From Pantoea phytobeneficialis (lineage in GTDB: Bacteria > Pseudomonadota > Gammaproteobacteria > Enterobacterales > Enterobacteriaceae), in NCBI RefSeq assembly GCF_009728735.1, contig NZ_CP024636.1:1045749-1109748 (forward strand): a DNA stretch of 64,000 bases, in the 5' to 3' direction. A program made the position numbers and the translations under genes. How positions within the stretch are numbered: position 1 is the first letter of the stretch; every line of letters starts with the position of its first letter. This document shows positions 53,891 through 62,700 of the stretch, piece after piece. Under the pieces are notes generated by a model. That model was not told where the DNA came from and ran no database searches. It saw only the letters and a list, made by a program, of their open reading frames with translations.

Positions 53891-54448
53891 ATGAAACTCT
53901 GGCAAATCATTAGCGGTATGACATTGGCTGTGGCGGTCGCAGGGTGCGCGGATCACAGCAAACCGGTGGCAACGCCAACGTTGGGTGCAACGGTTGCCGG
54001 TCAGCAAACGGCCATTGCGCAGCCGAATGTAAGTGGCTCCATTTATATTCGCCAGCGTATTGCGTTACCGCCGGATGCGGTGCTGACGGTGACTCTGTCA
54101 GATGCCTCACAGTCCGATGCACCATCCCGCGTGCTGGCGCAGCATGTGGTGCGTACCGAGGGCAAACAGGCACCGTTCCAGTTTGTGCTGCCCTTTAACC
54201 CGGCAGACATCCAGCCGAACGCACGCATTCTGTTGAGTGCAGCAATAGCCATTGATGGCAGACTGGCGTTTATCACTGATACGGTAAAACCGGTGATTAA
54301 TCAGGGCGGAACCAAGGTCGAATTGTTGCTGGTGCCTACCACCAATATGGCGATGCCAACGCAGCCTGGTGCGGCAACGACCGTGCCGTCTACCTCTCCA
54401 ACGCAGGTGACACCATCGTCTTCAGTGCCTGCGGCGACCAGTATGTAA
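53891..54448 (+). CDS. ybaY: YbaY family lipoprotein (glycoprotein/polysaccharide metabolism)
   Basis: Lipoprotein of 185 residues (E. coli YbaY 190) with lipobox VAGC (Cys19). A conserved type III secretion pilotin-like/YscW-type beta domain covers about 45-145 (VSGSIYIRQRIALPPDAVLT to FITDTVKPVINQGGTKVEL), and the C-terminus is a Thr/Ser/Pro-rich tail. Function is unknown. ATG follows AAGGAGACGACATCA. Confidence 0.92.
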   Translation: MKLWQIISGMTLAVAVAGCADHSKPVATPTLGATVAGQQTAIAQPNVSGSIYIRQRIALPPDAVLTVTLSDASQSDAPSRVLAQHVVRTEGKQAPFQFVLPFNPADIQPNARILLSAAIAIDGRLAFITDTVKPVINQGGTKVELLLVPTTNMAMPTQPGAATTVPSTSPTQVTPSSSVPAATSM

Positions 54449-54456
54449 ACGGATAT

Positions 54457-54486
54457 CGTCCCGGCGCGATTTATCGCACCGGGACG
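54457..54486. repeat. Short palindromic repeat, copy 7
   Basis: CGTCCCGGCGCGA, loop TTTA, TCGCACCGGGACG: 13-bp arms with one mismatch. Outer arms differ from other copies while the GGCGCGATTTATCGC core is kept. It lies between convergent ybaY and atl. Confidence 0.7.
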
Positions 54487-54501
54487 AATGTGTACCGGGT
54501 A

Positions 54502-54816
54502 TCAATCCTGATCCCAACGATATCGCGCCAGTTCAATTTCTCCCGCATCACTCACTTCGATCCCTTCAGCTTCCAGCGCATCGCGCTGACGAAACAAATC
54601 ATCACCCTGTAGCGAAATACGTCCGTGACGATTCAGGACACGATGCCAGGGTAACTGGCTGCCGGGCGGGAGACGTTTCAGCACGCCACCCACCTGACGT
54701 GCCGCACGCGGGGATCCAGCCAGACGGGCGACATCACCATAGGTCATCACTTTACCGGGGGGAATGGCGGCAACAATCTGCCACACGCGCTGCGGAAAGC
54801 TATCGTGTTCACTCAT
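54502..54816 (-). CDS. atl: Alkyltransferase-like protein Atl (YbaZ)
   Basis: Binds O6-alkylguanine in DNA and hands it to nucleotide excision repair; it cannot dealkylate because the reactive cysteine is replaced. The product has 104 residues (E. coli about 129). The active-site motif reads PWHRVLNRHGRISL, with Trp in place of the Cys of PCHRV, the defining feature of the family. The helix-turn-helix segment MTYGDVARLAGSPRAARQVG is intact. Confidence 0.93.
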   Translation of the reverse strand: MSEHDSFPQRVWQIVAAIPPGKVMTYGDVARLAGSPRAARQVGGVLKRLPPGSQLPWHRVLNRHGRISLQGDDLFRQRDALEAEGIEVSDAGEIELARYRWDQD

Positions 54817-54916
54817 TGGGTCGTCCTGAATAACCGCAAAGGGCAGACTTTAACATGAACCAGGGCACGCATAATCGCCTGTCTGTTCAAGAAAACAACG
54901 GTCATCCGGCGTTTGC

Positions 54917-54945
54917 TTGCAATTGCCGGGGGCTTACCTGATAAT
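54917..54945 (+). promoter_or_regulatory. Sigma-70 promoter of ffs
   Basis: TTGCAA (54917-54922), 17-bp spacer, GATAAT (54940-54945). Start near 54952 with a GC-rich discriminator, leaving a leader of about 24 bases before the mature RNA, the length that RNase P removes in E. coli. Confidence 0.65.
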
Positions 54946-54976
54946 GCCAGCGCTCTCGTAATGAGGGCTAGTCAAT

Positions 54977-55090
54977 GGGGGCCCTGTTGGTTCTCCCGCA
55001 ATGCTAACTTGTGAACTCGGTCAGGTCCGGAAGGAAGCAGCCGCAGCAGGCGACGCGTGTGCCGGGATGTAGCTGGCAGGGCCTCCACCA
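54977..55090 (+). ncRNA. ffs: 4.5S RNA of the signal recognition particle
   Basis: RNA that joins Ffh to target ribosomes making membrane proteins to the Sec machinery. The 114-base sequence carries the invariant Ffh-binding element with the GGAA tetraloop (GTCCGGAAGGAAGCAGC), the flanking CGTGTGCCGGGATGTAGC, and complementary ends GGGGGCCCTG and CAGGGCCTCC. Ends are set by alignment from memory to E. coli 4.5S RNA (also 114 bases). Confidence 0.95.
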
Positions 55091-55214
55091 TTTCTGCCTC
55101 GAAAAAATCCCCTTAAATTCAATCAATAGCGTGCTGCTGGCACTCCTTTGCCAGTGAAAGGTCAATCCCTGAAAATCGGTTGCTGCAACAGGCTGGGCAA
55201 GAGAAGGGAAAAAC

Positions 55215-55433
55215 TTAGCGGACGAACTTCCAGACAGACCCGGGCACTTTATCGTAGAGCTTATTCATCGTCAGCTCTGCAAGGCGGTGATCGGCAGCCG
55301 AGTAAAATACCGCTAACTCGTCATCGGACAATTCATACTTGTTTTTTTCAATCACCCGCTCAAGGGTATCGATTGAGCGACAGCGGCGCAGTCGCATCAA
55401 ATAATCGGTTTTGGTTAAGGCTTGATTGCTCAT
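55215..55433 (-). CDS. hha: Hemolysin expression-modulating protein Hha
   Basis: Small partner of H-NS that strengthens silencing of transferred and virulence genes. It has 72 residues, the E. coli length, with [20 protein letters not shown] and [22 protein letters not shown]. It is 24 bases after tomB; Hha and TomB behave as a toxin-antitoxin-like pair in E. coli. The ybaA, pdeB, ylaC and maa genes that separate ffs from hha in E. coli are missing. Confidence 0.97.
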   Translation of the reverse strand: MSNQALTKTDYLMRLRRCRSIDTLERVIEKNKYELSDDELAVFYSAADHRLAELTMNKLYDKVPGSVWKFVR

Positions 55434-55457
55434 AAATAAATCGTTCTCACTCTGATG

Positions 55458-55835
55458 CTAAAAGGAATGGCTGGGTTGCTGTAGAAAAGCGCACTCTTCG
55501 GCAAACAGGTTAAATAAGCGTCGTGCTGAACGTTGCCAACGTTGAAGATCCTGAGTATTGATTCCGTAACTGCTAAACAACATAAAGGTATCGTCAAGAT
55601 ATTCATCGATTTGCGTTATCAGTGCTTCATCTTCAACATGCTTAATTTTGTAATTCATCGTGAAAGACGCGATATGCTCAATCAAATCGTTGAGCTGTAA
55701 ATTGCTTTCAGAAGTAGGATCATTAACCCAGCCATGATGACTGTCAGTTAATGTTGCCATACTTTCGTCAAACAGGTTCTCACACAGAAATTTAAGCTGG
55801 GCAATATCATGCCGTTTCGGTGAGTATTCGTCCAT
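55458..55835 (-). CDS. tomB: Hha toxicity modulator TomB
   Basis: Antitoxin-like partner of Hha, reported to detoxify it through cysteine oxidation. ATG at 55835 follows AGGGGAAAAAG and gives 125 residues (E. coli 124), starting MDEYSPKRHDIAQLKFLCEN. Cys residues are retained in FLCENLF and AEECAFLQ. It is transcribed with hha. Confidence 0.95.
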   Translation of the reverse strand: MDEYSPKRHDIAQLKFLCENLFDESMATLTDSHHGWVNDPTSESNLQLNDLIEHIASFTMNYKIKHVEDEALITQIDEYLDDTFMLFSSYGINTQDLQRWQRSARRLFNLFAEECAFLQQPSHSF

Positions 55836-55981
55836 CTTTTTCCCCTCCATAGCTAGCACGGTTACCGCAGCGCGGCGAGATTTGGAAAAGTGGCCAGGAA
55901 GCGATCACGAATAAAATGAATTCAGCGACTCCTCAAATATAATCCAGATTCATTAGTTTTGCTCACCTCCATTACCAAATA

Positions 55982-56389
55982 TTACAATTCATCGGCGGGT
56001 GAAGGGCGTGTATTGTCTATCACTTCGAACACCAGTGCGCCCGGCTGGATATGAAACAGAACATCTTCCTGACGTGTAAAGGTTTCATTTAAATCCTGAC
56101 AGGGACTAAATAAATTCCACTGGAAATCGTAAAGCATTTTAAATCGATTATTAGCGATAATCTTGATGGAAATAATGCGAAAACTCTCGGGAACTAATCG
56201 CGCATTTTGTGAATACCATTGTAAATCACCCGCCAGCGCTGAGGCTATTTTGAGAATATTCCCTTGAATTAATGCCTGCAACTTTGTGCAGTTATCCTCA
56301 CCGACCGCAATATCACAATGAATAATGGCCTGCATCGTTAACCCGGTATAAAGGCTGTTGTTTCTATCATTGGGGTTTCTGACAAACAT
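55982..56389 (-). CDS. Hypothetical protein, upstream of tomB-hha
   Basis: I do not recognise this 135-residue protein. ATG at 56389 follows AAGGTGAGCTTGCA, a good ribosome site; ATG at 56335 is weaker. No signal peptide or transmembrane segment is visible. The sequence is mixed hydrophobic and charged, with IISIKIIANNRFKMLYDFQW in the middle and an acidic-polar end. It is AT-richer than its neighbours and has the same strand as tomB-hha, 146 bases upstream of tomB. It could be an accessory gene of transferred origin or a fast-evolving regulator. Confidence 0.6.
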   Translation of the reverse strand: MFVRNPNDRNNSLYTGLTMQAIIHCDIAVGEDNCTKLQALIQGNILKIASALAGDLQWYSQNARLVPESFRIISIKIIANNRFKMLYDFQWNLFSPCQDLNETFTRQEDVLFHIQPGALVFEVIDNTRPSPADEL

Positions 56390-56554
56390 TGCAAGCTCAC
56401 CTTAAGCATAAATAGCTATTGTTGTGATGGATTGCATTACGGGAGGTCATGAGAAGGAGGCGAATTCAAAAGGTGAGGGAGGATGCAGGATAGCGCTGGT
56501 TAACTTTTGAAACACTTTCCCCCTGACTAACCGACAGAAGAGTCTGATAGTGTA

Positions 56555-56571
56555 TTGTTATGTTATAACAT
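56555..56571. promoter_or_regulatory. Zur-like box upstream of the zinc transporter operon
   Basis: TTGTTATG-T-TATAACAT matches the Zur palindrome ATGTTATA-N-TATAACAT at 14 of 16 positions. It lies 14 bases before the first ATG of the operon, so bound Zur would block transcription when zinc is ample. Confidence 0.65.
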
Positions 56572-56585
56572 TTTGGTTGTACCGT

Positions 56586-56690
56586 ATGAATCATAGTGGA
56601 TTACTGTTGTCGCTAGGCGGGCGCTTGCTGGTCGCGCTGCTGTTGGTTGCCCTGTTGGGATTGGCCATTGTGTGGGGCATGCAAAAATGA
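56586..56690 (+). CDS. Small hydrophobic peptide, 34 residues, coupled to the zinc transporter ATPase
   Basis: ATG at 56586 opens a 34-codon frame: polar start MNHSGLLLSLGGR, a single transmembrane stretch (about residues 13-31, all Leu/Val/Ala/Gly/Ile), and a short VWGMQK end with a lysine that favours a cytoplasmic C-terminus. Its TGA overlaps the ATG of the downstream ATPase as ATGA, the pattern of translational coupling. The ribosome site is poor, and the ATG is very near the Zur box, so the transcript may have a short leader. It could be a real small membrane subunit or a leader needed only for coupling. Confidence 0.55.
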   Translation: MNHSGLLLSLGGRLLVALLLVALLGLAIVWGMQK

Positions 56691-57343
56691 TGCGTTTTCA
56701 CCACTTGCAGGCTGGCTATCAAGGGCAAAGGGTTACACCAACGATCAACGGTGAGTTGGTAGCAGGTAGTATGACGGCGTTGATTGGCGCCAATGGCAGC
56801 GGAAAATCGACGCTGTTGAAAACCATCGCCGGTTTACTGACGCCGATTTCAGGGCGTTGTGAGCTGAAGGTTTCCCGTAAAGAACTGGGTTGGTTGCCAC
56901 AGCGTACCGAGTTGGAAACGCGCTTCCCTGTCACGGCCTATGAGTTGGTCGCGATGGGGTGCTGGCCGCGTTGTGGTTGGTTTGGCGCGATTAACCGCGC
57001 GCTACGCAAAGAGATTGATGCGGCACTTGATGCGGTGCAGATGCGTGATTTCGCGGATGCACAGCCTGCCACCTTGTCAGGAGGTCAGTTACAGCGCGTG
57101 TTATTCGCCCGCCTGATGCTGCAACGCAGCAAGTTGTGGCTGCTGGATGAACCCTTTAATGGTATCGACAGCCAGACCGTGACTTTGTTGATGTCAATCC
57201 TGCAACAGCAGCAACAGGCAGGCACCACCTTGTTGGTGGTATTGCATGATCGTCCTTTGGTTGAACGTTATTTTCAGGATGTGTTGTCGCTGGATGCAGT
57301 TGAATCCGCCCGCGTCTCTCTGTTGCAGAAGGTGGCATCGTGA
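56687..57343 (+). CDS. Zinc (metal) ABC transporter ATP-binding protein
   Basis: ATPase of a high-affinity divalent metal importer of the ZnuABC/cluster 9 type. From ATG 56687 (or 56690) it has 218 residues. Walker A is GANGSGKST (about 34-42), signature LSGGQLQRV, Walker B LWLLDEPF, and the switch His in VVLHDRP. It is shorter than E. coli ZnuC (251) and lacks its C-terminal extension. It overlaps the permease start as GTGA. Zinc is inferred from the Zur box and from the neighbouring zinc-response ribosomal genes. Confidence 0.85.
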   Translation: MMRFHHLQAGYQGQRVTPTINGELVAGSMTALIGANGSGKSTLLKTIAGLLTPISGRCELKVSRKELGWLPQRTELETRFPVTAYELVAMGCWPRCGWFGAINRALRKEIDAALDAVQMRDFADAQPATLSGGQLQRVLFARLMLQRSKLWLLDEPFNGIDSQTVTLLMSILQQQQQAGTTLLVVLHDRPLVERYFQDVLSLDAVESARVSLLQKVAS

Positions 57344-58179
57344 CTTTACTGCAACCTTTCATCGAATTCGGTTTTATGCGCCGTGCTCTGGTGGCCTGTG
57401 TGGCGCTGGCGCTGAGTGCCACACCACTGGGTGTGTTTCTCTCATTACGACGCATGAGCCTGATTGGCGATGCACTTTCTCACGCGGTACTGCCCGGTGC
57501 GGCGATTGGCTATCTCATCTCTGGTTTGTCGCTGGTGGCAATGGGGATTGGTGGCTTGATTGCCGGTCTGGCCGTTGCGCTTCTCTCCGGTGCTGTCAGC
57601 CGATATACCCCGCTTAAAGAAGATGCCAGCTTTGCCGGTTTTTATCTGGGTTCGTTGGCACTGGGGGTCACTCTGGTGTCACTACGCGGTTCCAGCGTTG
57701 ATCTGCTGCATGTGCTGTTTGGCTCGCTACTGGCGGTGGATAACGCAGCAATTGTGCTGGTCGGCGGTATTGCTGCCTTCACGTTACTGATGCTGGCGAT
57801 CATTTATCGTCCGCTGGTGATAGACGCCTTCGATCCCGATTTTCTGCGCGCACAGGGCAAATGGAGTGCCCCTCTGGTGCACGGCATTTTTCTCACTCTG
57901 GTGGTCCTCAATCTGGTGGCCGGTTTTCAGGTGCTGGGCACCTTGATGTCGGTGGGATTGATGATGTTGCCCGCCGCCAGCGCCCGTTTCTGGAGTCGCC
58001 ATCTCGCCTGCATGCTCGGCGTTGCCATGTTGCTGGCAGTGATCGCCGCGCTGATCGGGCTGATGTTGTCGTGGCATTACTCACTGCCTGCGGGGCCGGC
58101 GGTGGTACTGAGTGCCGCCGGACTTTTTTTGCTTTCTGTTTTGACAGGACCATGTGGCGGTTTACTGCGCCGCCGATAA
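57340..58179 (+). CDS. Zinc (metal) ABC transporter permease
   Basis: Inner-membrane permease of the ZnuB/TroC family, 279 residues with eight or nine hydrophobic helices. The family signature LRRMSLIGDALSHAVLPGAAIG (split across residues 36-57) includes the conserved DALSHAVLPG, and GTLMSVGLMMLPAASAR is the second typical block. The GTG start at 57340 overlaps the ATPase stop. It is followed by the binding protein gene after 22 bases. Confidence 0.88.
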   Translation: MTLLQPFIEFGFMRRALVACVALALSATPLGVFLSLRRMSLIGDALSHAVLPGAAIGYLISGLSLVAMGIGGLIAGLAVALLSGAVSRYTPLKEDASFAGFYLGSLALGVTLVSLRGSSVDLLHVLFGSLLAVDNAAIVLVGGIAAFTLLMLAIIYRPLVIDAFDPDFLRAQGKWSAPLVHGIFLTLVVLNLVAGFQVLGTLMSVGLMMLPAASARFWSRHLACMLGVAMLLAVIAALIGLMLSWHYSLPAGPAVVLSAAGLFLLSVLTGPCGGLLRRR

Positions 58180-58201
58180 CGAAACCAATAAGGGGATGTG
58201 T

Positions 58202-59080
58202 ATGAAGAAGTTACCGATTAGCCTGGCGTTGGGTGCCATGTTGATCAGCCCGCTGGCGCTGGCAAAAACGGTGGATGCGGTAGCGAGTTTTACCGTGCTG
58301 GCGGATATCGTGAAACAAGTTGGTGGCGATCACGTTAAAGTGAAATCGCTGGTGGGGCCAAATGGCGATCCTCACACTTTTGAACCAACTCCGCAGGATA
58401 GCCAGGCACTGGCGCAGGCGGATGTGGTGTTTGTCAGCGGTCTGGGGCTGGAAGGCTGGATGGATCGACTGGTGAGCGCATCAGGTTACAAAGGCACGCT
58501 GGTGGTGGCCTCAACCGGCATCAATACCCGTGAAATGGTGGATGATGGTAAAACCATTACCGATCCACACGCGTGGAACAGCATGGCGAATGGCGTGATT
58601 TATGCCACCAACGTCATGAACGCGTTAATCAAGGCCGATCCGGAAGATGCTGCCGCCATTCGTAAACAGGGCGAAAACTATATCCAGCAATTACAGAAAC
58701 TCGACAGCTGGGCAAAAACATCCTTTGCCGCTGTACCGCAGAATAAACGCAAAGTGCTGACCAGCCATGATGCGTTTGGTTATTTTGGCCAGCGCTATGG
58801 CGTGGAATTCCTCGCCCCGGTCGGTTTCTCAACGGAAGCGGAAGCCAGTGCCAGCGATGTAGCCTCGATCATCAAACAGCTCAAGGCTGAGCACATCAAT
58901 ACTTACTTTATGGAGAATCAGACCGATCCGCGTCTGGTGAAGCAGATTGCCAGCGCAACCGGCGCCAAACCAGGTGGTGAACTCTATCCGGAAGCGCTGT
59001 CGGAAGCCAATGGTCCGGCCGCCAGCTATGAAGCAGCATTCAAGCACAACGTGAATGCCATGCTGAAAAGTATGCAGTAA
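58202..59080 (+). CDS. Zinc (metal) ABC transporter periplasmic binding protein
   Basis: Cluster 9 metal-binding protein of 292 residues. ATG at 58202 follows AAGGGGATGTGT; the frame extends upstream into the permease but that part is not a signal peptide. The signal sequence (1-21) ends LALA before Lys-Thr. Likely metal ligands are His58 (GDPHTFEP), His123 (DPHAWNS), His189 (TSHDAFGYF) plus an acidic residue near 264. It lacks the His-rich loop of E. coli ZnuA, so it is closer to the ZnuA-like/AztC/MntC proteins; manganese is the alternative substrate. Confidence 0.87.
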   Translation: MKKLPISLALGAMLISPLALAKTVDAVASFTVLADIVKQVGGDHVKVKSLVGPNGDPHTFEPTPQDSQALAQADVVFVSGLGLEGWMDRLVSASGYKGTLVVASTGINTREMVDDGKTITDPHAWNSMANGVIYATNVMNALIKADPEDAAAIRKQGENYIQQLQKLDSWAKTSFAAVPQNKRKVLTSHDAFGYFGQRYGVEFLAPVGFSTEAEASASDVASIIKQLKAEHINTYFMENQTDPRLVKQIASATGAKPGGELYPEALSEANGPAASYEAAFKHNVNAMLKSMQ

Positions 59081-59081
59081 T

Positions 59082-59107
59082 AAAAAAGGCCGGGTATTAA
59101 CCCGGCC
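59082..59107 (-). terminator. Terminator of the rpmE2-rpmJ2 operon
   Basis: GGCCGGG-TATTAA-CCCGGCC (59088-59107); on the minus strand it is followed by TTTTTTATTA. On the plus strand there is no T tract, though the hairpin may still protect the transporter mRNA. Confidence 0.8.
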
Positions 59108-59125
59108 AATTATCACGACACCATC

Positions 59126-59269
59126 CTAACGTTTTTTCTTCTTTCTTCCCTGTACCGCTTTAAAGCGCGGATTGGTTTTGCAGATCACATAGATACGACC
59201 TTTACGACGCACGACTTTGCAATCTTTGTGACGGGTCTTCGCTGAACGCAATGAACTCAATACCTGCAT
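59126..59269 (-). CDS. rpmJ2: Ribosomal protein L36 paralogue, zinc-free form
   Basis: 47-residue protein beginning [20 protein letters not shown] and ending [15 protein letters not shown], collinear with E. coli YkgO (46 residues). It keeps only Cys17 and Cys30 and lacks the full four-ligand zinc site of the housekeeping L36, so it can replace L36 when zinc is scarce and let the cell spare zinc. It is 11 bases after rpmE2 and ends at a strong terminator. The gene is too short to appear in a simple long-frame scan. Confidence 0.92.
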   Translation of the reverse strand: MQVLSSLRSAKTRHKDCKVVRRKGRIYVICKTNPRFKAVQGRKKKKR

Positions 59270-59280
59270 GTGGTGCTCCG

Positions 59281-59541
59281 TTATGCCTTACCGCGACCGA
59301 GGAAACGACCATAACGCTGGTTGAAGCGTGCCGCGCTGCCTTCTTTGGCAAAATCTTTCTGCTTGCCGGTGTAGTACACATGCGATTTTGAAGAGACATC
59401 GAGTGTGACATAGGGCAGCACTTCGCCTTCAAATTCGATAGTACGTTCAGTTTTGATGGTGGAGCCGACTTTGAAATATTCATTCGCCGTAGTGTCGTGG
59501 AACACCACCGGGCGGTAGTGGGGATGGATATCAGGTTTCAT
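59281..59541 (-). CDS. rpmE2: Ribosomal protein L31 type B, zinc-free form
   Basis: 86-residue L31 paralogue (E. coli YkgM 87), starting [20 protein letters not shown]. It contains no cysteine, unlike zinc-binding L31, which marks the C-minus type B form that displaces L31 during zinc starvation. A Zur-like box lies 19 bases upstream. It heads a two-gene operon with rpmJ2. Confidence 0.95.
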   Translation of the reverse strand: MKPDIHPHYRPVVFHDTTANEYFKVGSTIKTERTIEFEGEVLPYVTLDVSSKSHVYYTGKQKDFAKEGSAARFNQRYGRFLGRGKA

Positions 59542-59559
59542 AATTCTGCGCCTTATGTA

Positions 59560-59576
59560 ATGTTATAATATAACAA
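59560..59576. promoter_or_regulatory. Zur-like box upstream of rpmE2
   Basis: ATGTTATA-A-TATAACAA matches the Zur palindrome at 15 of 16 positions. Its position just before rpmE2 agrees with the known zinc control of ykgM in E. coli. Confidence 0.8.
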
Positions 59577-59610
59577 TAGTATGAACCTGAGCGTCCCACA
59601 ATGCAACTCG

Positions 59611-59633
59611 TCGCGTCACGATTTATCGCGCCA
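59611..59633. repeat. Short palindromic repeat, copy 8 (degenerate)
   Basis: TCGCGTCACGATTTATCGCG followed by CCA: the left arm carries changes that break perfect pairing. It lies between rpmE2 and acrB. Confidence 0.55.
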
Positions 59634-59655
59634 CCCACGATGCCGCACCTGCCCC

Positions 59656-59677
59656 GTAGCGGCGCGATTTATCGCGC
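59656..59677. repeat. Short palindromic repeat, copy 9
   Basis: GTAGC then GGCGCGATTTATCGCGC, identical over 22 bases to copy 5. It is in the same orientation as copy 8, 45 bases away. Confidence 0.8.
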
Positions 59678-59692
59678 GGTTGTGCTGAGAGC

Positions 59693-59720
59693 AAAAAAAA
59701 GGCCGCATCAGCGGCCTTTT
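59693..59720 (-). terminator. Terminator of acrAB
   Basis: AAAAGGCCGC-ATCA-GCGGCCTTTT; on the minus strand it ends in eight T residues. It is 16 bases after the acrB stop. Confidence 0.88.
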
Positions 59721-59735
59721 AAGGAAGGGAAAATC

Positions 59736-62700
59736 TTAGTGGCTATGGTTCACCGGATGGCCTTGTTCCAGTTCAGCTTTATTCTTGCTGAAACGGCGAC
59801 GTACCACCACGAAGAACACCGGCACGAAGAAGATTGCCAGCGCGGTTGCGGTGACCATGCCGCCCATCACGCCTGTACCTACCGCGTTCTGTGCGCCAGA
59901 ACCGGCACCGGTACTGATCGCCAGCGGCAGCACGCCGAGGATAAAGGCCAGCGAGGTCATCAGAATCGGGCGCAGACGCATACGGGATGCCTCAAGCGTT
60001 GATTCCACCAGGCCTTTGCCTTCTTTCTCCATCAAGTCCTTGGCGAACTCCACGATCAGGATGGCGTTCTTCGCCGACAGGCCGATGGTAGTCAGCAGAC
60101 CCACCACGAAGTAGACGTCGTTGCTCAGACCACGCAGGGTAGTGAACAGCAACGCACCCACCACGCCGAGCGGAACCACCAACATTACCGAGAACGGAAT
60201 CGACCAGCTTTCATACAGCGCAGCCAGACACAGGAACACCACAATCAACGAGATGGCGTACAGTGCCGGAGCCTGGTTACCGGACAGACGTTCCTGGTAG
60301 GACATGCCCGTCCAGTCATAGCCGATACCGGCTGGCAGTTTCGCCGCCAGTTCTTCCATCAGGTTCATGGCATCACCGGAGCTTTTACCCGGTGCAGCCT
60401 GGCCGAGAATTTCCATCGACGGCAGGCCGTTATAACGTTCCAGACGTGGTGAACCATACTGCCACTTCGCACTTGAGAAGGCAGAGAATGGCACCATCTC
60501 ACCGGCGCTGTTACGCACATACCATTTGCTGACGTCATCCGGCAGCATACGTGAATCTGGCTGCCCCATAACGTACACCTTCTTCACGCGACCGCGGTCG
60601 ATGAAATCGTTAACGTAGGAACCACCCCATGCCGCACCCAGCGTGGTGTTGATGTCAGACAGCGAGACACCCAGCGCCGACGCTTTTTCCTGATCGATAA
60701 TCAGTTTGTACTGCGGAGTATCTTCCAGGCCGTTAGGACGCACGCCCACCAGCGTATCCGGGTGCTGAGCGATCATACCGAACAGCTGATTACGTGCTTC
60801 GGTCAGCTTCTCATGTCCCAGGTTACCCTGATCAATGAGCTGGAAGTCGAAACCGGTGGCGTTACCCAGTTCGATAATCGCCGGCAGGTTGAACGGAATG
60901 ACCATCGCATCTTTGATGGAACCCAGCGCACGCATCGCACGAGCGGCAAGGGCAGGCACTTTCATGTCGGCACTGCCACGCTCGTCCCACGGCTTGAGGC
61001 TGACGAAGGCGATACCGGTGTTCTGTCCACGACCGGCAAAGCCGAAGCCGTTAACGGTAAACACCGAGTTCACGCTGTCTTTCTCTTTAGTCAGGAAGTA
61101 ATCCGTCACCTGGTCGAGCACTTTCTGCGTACGTTCCTGAGTCGCACCGGCGGGCAATTGCGCCTGAGCCAGCAGCAGACCCTGATCCTCTTCCGGCAGG
61201 AACGAGGTAGGAAGACGCAGGAACAGATACGCCATGCCGACAACGATGATCAGATAAAGTACCAGGTAACGACCGGTGCTGCGTACGATATGACCAACGC
61301 TATCAACGTAGTGATGGGTGCTCTTATCGAACAGGCGGTTAAACCAGCCGAAGAAACCGGTGGTTTTGCCGTGGCTGCCTTTCTCTACGGGTTTCAGCAT
61401 GGTTGCGCACAGCGCAGGCGTCAGAATCAACGCCACCAGCACCGACAGGGCCATCGCTGACACGATGGTGATGGAGAACTGACGATAAATAACCCCGGTA
61501 GAGCCACCAAAGAAGGCCATCGGAATAAATACCGCGGAGAGCACCAGCGCAATACCCACCAGCGCACCCTGAATCTGCTCCATCGATCGTTTCGTGGCTT
61601 CCTTGGGCGGCAGCCCCTCCTCGGCCATCACACGCTCAACGTTTTCTACCACCACGATGGCGTCATCCACCAACAGGCCGATGGCGAGCACCATCCCGAA
61701 CATGGTGAGCGTGTTTATCGAGTAGCCGCAGGCGGCGATAATCGCAAAGGTTCCGAGCAATACGACCGGTACTGCAATGGTCGGGATCAGCGTGGCGCGG
61801 AAGTTCTGTAGGAACAGATACATCACCAGGAACACCAGCACGATCGCTTCCATCAGGGTTTTCACCACTTCGAAGATGGAGATTTTAACGAACGGCGTGG
61901 TGTCATACGGATAAACCACTTTCAGGCCGGTCGGGAAGAACGGTTGTAGCTTCGCCAGTTCGGCTTTTACCGCATCAGCGGTATCCAGGGCGTTAGCGCC
62001 GGTCGCCAGCTTGATACCGATACCGGAAGCGGGTTTACCGTTGTAACGGGCGATGATGTCGTAGTTTTCCCCGCCCAGCTCAATCTTCGCCACGTCACGC
62101 AGACGCACCTGCGAACCATCGGTGTTGACCTTCAGCAGAATGTTGCCGAACTCGTCGGTCGATGTCAGACGGGTCTGAGCAATGATCGAGGCGTTCAACT
62201 GCTGTCCGGGCACCGGAGGTGTACCACCTAACTGACCGGCGGCCACCTGGGTGTTCTGGGTTGTCAGTGCGCTGATCACATCAACCGGTGTCAGCTGGAA
62301 GTTGTTGAGTTTGTGCGGATCAAGCCAGATACGCATCGCATACTGCGCACCAAATACCTGGGTATCACCCACCCCAGGAGTACGGCTGATCGGATCTTTG
62401 ATGTTCGACGCAACGTAGTCCGAGATATCGTTCTGCGTCATGTTCGGATCATCACTGACAAAACCGGCCACCATCAGGAAGCTGCTGGAGGATTTTTTAA
62501 CCTGAATCCCCTGCGACTGAACTTCCTGGGGCAGCAACGGCATCGCCAGTTGCAGTTTGTTCTGCACCTGAACCTGGGCGATATCCGCATCCGTACCGGA
62601 CTGGAAAGTCAGGGTCAGGGTCAGCGTACCGGACGAGTCACTGCTCGAGGACATATACATCAGTCCATCGATACCATTCATATTTTGTTCGATGACCTGG

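Noticed and set aside
54977..55090. tRNA-like or tmRNA-like gene near ffs
   Set aside because: The conserved GGAAGGAAGCAGC loop and end pairing identify it as 4.5S RNA; no tRNA cloverleaf is visible anywhere in the window.
55148..55435. 95-codon frame on the plus strand over hha
   Set aside because: Overlaps hha completely, lacks a ribosome site and resembles no family.
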